A stretch of DNA of 64,000 nt from the NCBI RefSeq assembly GCF_051020765.1, contig NW_027469083.1, positions 310,001-374,000 on the forward strand, read 5' to 3'. Of this stretch, positions 62,590-64,000 are shown piece after piece. The stretch comes from Lasioglossum baleicum. Lineage: Eukaryota; Arthropoda; Insecta; Hymenoptera; Halictidae. The position numbers and the translations under genes are program-made. A model generated the notes under the pieces. It saw nothing but the letters and a program-made list of their open reading frames with translations, ran no database searches and was not told where the DNA came from. Every line of letters begins with the position of its first letter. Position 1 is the stretch's first letter.

Positions 62590-64000
62590 GTGCTGCTGTC
62601 GTTTGTTCTGTATCTTCCGGCGGTGGAAGGAGATTTTGTCGACGCTGGGTTTCGGATTTCGCTCGTTTGTCGGTGTTGACCGGACGCGTGATTAACGCGG
62701 ATTCTAATTTCGCGTCAGCGGAGGACTGTAATGAAATCTCCTGGGAGGGTTTCTTATCGCAAGTCGCAGGAGATGCTACAATCATTGTTCGCGGGTTATC
62801 GCAGAGGTATAGTATAATACGAAATTTGTTTCTCCTTTTTGCTGACGCGTATTTTACAGACGTATAATTCCTAGATGGATGAAACTCGCTTTGCGGTGCA
62901 CGGATACTTGACCGTTTAGATTGGAAGAGATCATGTTCCGGCGAAAAATCAGAGGTAGGTTTTTGAAATGAAATATAGACTCTCTTTGACTCTGATTTAG
63001 AAATTATCGCGGGATGATCTTTTATGATCGACTCGTATACTCGGTCTATACGAGGTAGAGTTTTATGCTTTACTTTATGTAGACGTTCTGTCGTCTTTAG
63101 AGAATCAAAGGCGGGGACATTTCCTTTCAACCTAGACTCGGAATAGAAAAAATCGGACTTGATACCGGAGCTTGTAGAATAAACCTTCATAGGTTTGAAT
63201 TCGCGGGAGTCTTCTTTGGACTCTGGATTAAAATTGTCGGGATGGTTACCGAATACGTCGGGATGGTTACCGGAATTGAAAAGGTCGGGATGGTTACCGA
63301 ATGCGTCGGGATGGTTACCGGAATTAGAAAGGTCGGGATGGTTACCGAATACGTCGGGATGGTTACCGGAATTAGAAAGGTCGGGATGGTTACCGAATGC
63401 GTCGGGATAGTGCCCGGAATTAGTTGAATAACGCTCGATCTCTTCCACCTCTAACACGGGTAATCGGAATGAGATCGGACGCGGAGATGTGTTGAAACAT
63501 CTGAGGCTCGCTTTGCCTCCGCGATTAGTGACTACACAGTCACCGAGGAATACATCCGGCGCTACGCTGACGCGGCGGATATATCCCTGTTTCGGGCCCT
63601 GTACGCTGACTGCAATGCAGGCGGCTGTTCGGGGCTCAACGGCAAACTCATTAGAGTCTGCTGCAGTCCTTGATTCGGACTGTTGATTTTGATTTTTGCG
63701 CTTATCGACCGGTTCCTCTACGATATTATTCGATGTGATACGAATCTCTCCCGGTTGCACCCGACGTTTTGAGAGAGGGAATGTTTCTTCCTCTGTCCTT
63801 GCGGCGTGCTTTTCAAGAGAGACCTCCGTTTTCGGAGAAGGCATTGAAATAACCCTCGTCATTGAACTATCGCGGGGCTCAGTCGGCAGTGCGCGTGAAT
63901 TAGAGAACGGAATAGAAATGTTTCCGATTAAAACAAATTGCCTTGCAAAGGAAATCTCAGCTCCTCCTATAAAGAAGGGCGAGCCGAGAATTCCGTTAAC
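62590..64000 (-). CDS. E9 protease end, minisatellite and linker (partial)
   Basis: The frame is open from the window edge. It shows NGILGSPFF (protease C-terminus), a VEPRTAACIAVSVQGPKQGYI block shared with families A and B, a minisatellite of about four NSGNHPD / FGNHPD units (63235-63425), and the linker with FQSKRSSIRA, KYASAKRRNK and RAKSETQRRQNLLPPPED. After the linker the frame continues out of register over Cys-rich ORF 1 and on into ORF 2 (to 61442). The DTG active site is off-window. Confidence 0.75.
63235..63425 (-). repeat. Coding minisatellite, family C (E9)
   Basis: About four units of ~48 bp (GGATGGTTACCGAATRCGTC and GGATGGTTACCGGAATT-type halves), in frame, same vocabulary as in families A and B. 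Confidence 0.9.

Larger units (their letters stand above)
61121..64000 (-). mobile_element. E9: family C element, 3' part, third genome type
   Basis: In element order: end of protease (window edge to 63863), spacer, minisatellite, linker, two Cys-rich ORFs, an untranslated env-tail-like remnant, hairpin and purine tract, then the split LTR. RT and integrase are absent and env is replaced by the Cys-rich genes. Gag and the 5' LTR lie outside the window. Confidence 0.85.

Noticed and set aside
61442..63862. A single 806-codon protein in E9
   Set aside because: The middle of this frame lies over Cys-rich ORF 1 in another frame and looks like non-coding translation; the two ends are real modules, but the whole is unlikely to be one designed protein.

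Overview
The window comes from an arthropod genome, most likely an insect. The evidence is its content: nested Ty3/gypsy-type LTR retroelements (Errantivirus-like layout, tRNA-Ser-type primer sites, 4-bp target duplications) with envelope genes of a kind common in insect retroelements. I could not recognise a single host gene. Essentially all 64 kb is retroelement inside retroelement. Three families can be told apart by their LTRs: A (about 1.8 kb LTR, starts TGTGACGTCGG), B (about 1.95 kb LTR, starts TGTTACGTCGT) and C (starts TGTTACGTCGGA). Element names E1-E9 are mine.

Layout: 1-3975 is the 5' end of E1 (A, minus), inserted in the env of E2 (A, plus; 3976-4440 and 12113-14811). E3 (B, minus, complete, 4441-12112) also sits in the E2 env. 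E2 itself lies in E4 (B, plus; env plus a truncated LTR, 14812-18894). The E4 LTR is cut by E5 (A, minus; pieces from 18895 to 48764). The E5 env is broken three times: by E6 (A, plus, 20810-31188, complete with pol), by E7 (A, plus, 31728-40390, env-type) and by a solo B LTR (40730-42675). E8 (A, minus, 48765-57792, env-type) starts inside the E5 5' LTR but ends against the middle of a family C LTR. That C LTR (57793-58836 and 60635-61120) contains a solo A LTR (58837-60634) and leads into E9 (C, minus, 61121 to the window edge). Most insertions are dated relative to one another by matching 4-bp target duplications.

The elements come in complementary genome types that share LTR, leader, gag and protease. 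The pol type (E6) has protease-RT-RNase H-integrase and a small Cys-rich, acid-tailed protein, but no env. The env type (E5, E7, E8; E2 and E4 by their 3' parts) has protease, a coding minisatellite, a conserved linker and a full envelope protein, but no RT or integrase. A third type (E9) has protease, minisatellite, linker and two Cys-rich ORFs. The exchanged cassette starts in the minisatellite and ends in a short retained env-tail sequence next to the polypurine tract. The simplest reading is a helper element with co-mobilised partners, possibly a split (bipartite) endogenous retrovirus; this is inference.

Other points of interest are a 172-codon ORF carried inside every family B LTR, several RNA/DNA hairpins whose stems co-vary between repeats or families, multiplied primer-binding sites, a perfect heat-shock-element motif in the B LTR, and a hybrid element at 48.8-57.8 kb that needs either ectopic recombination or an assembly misjoin.
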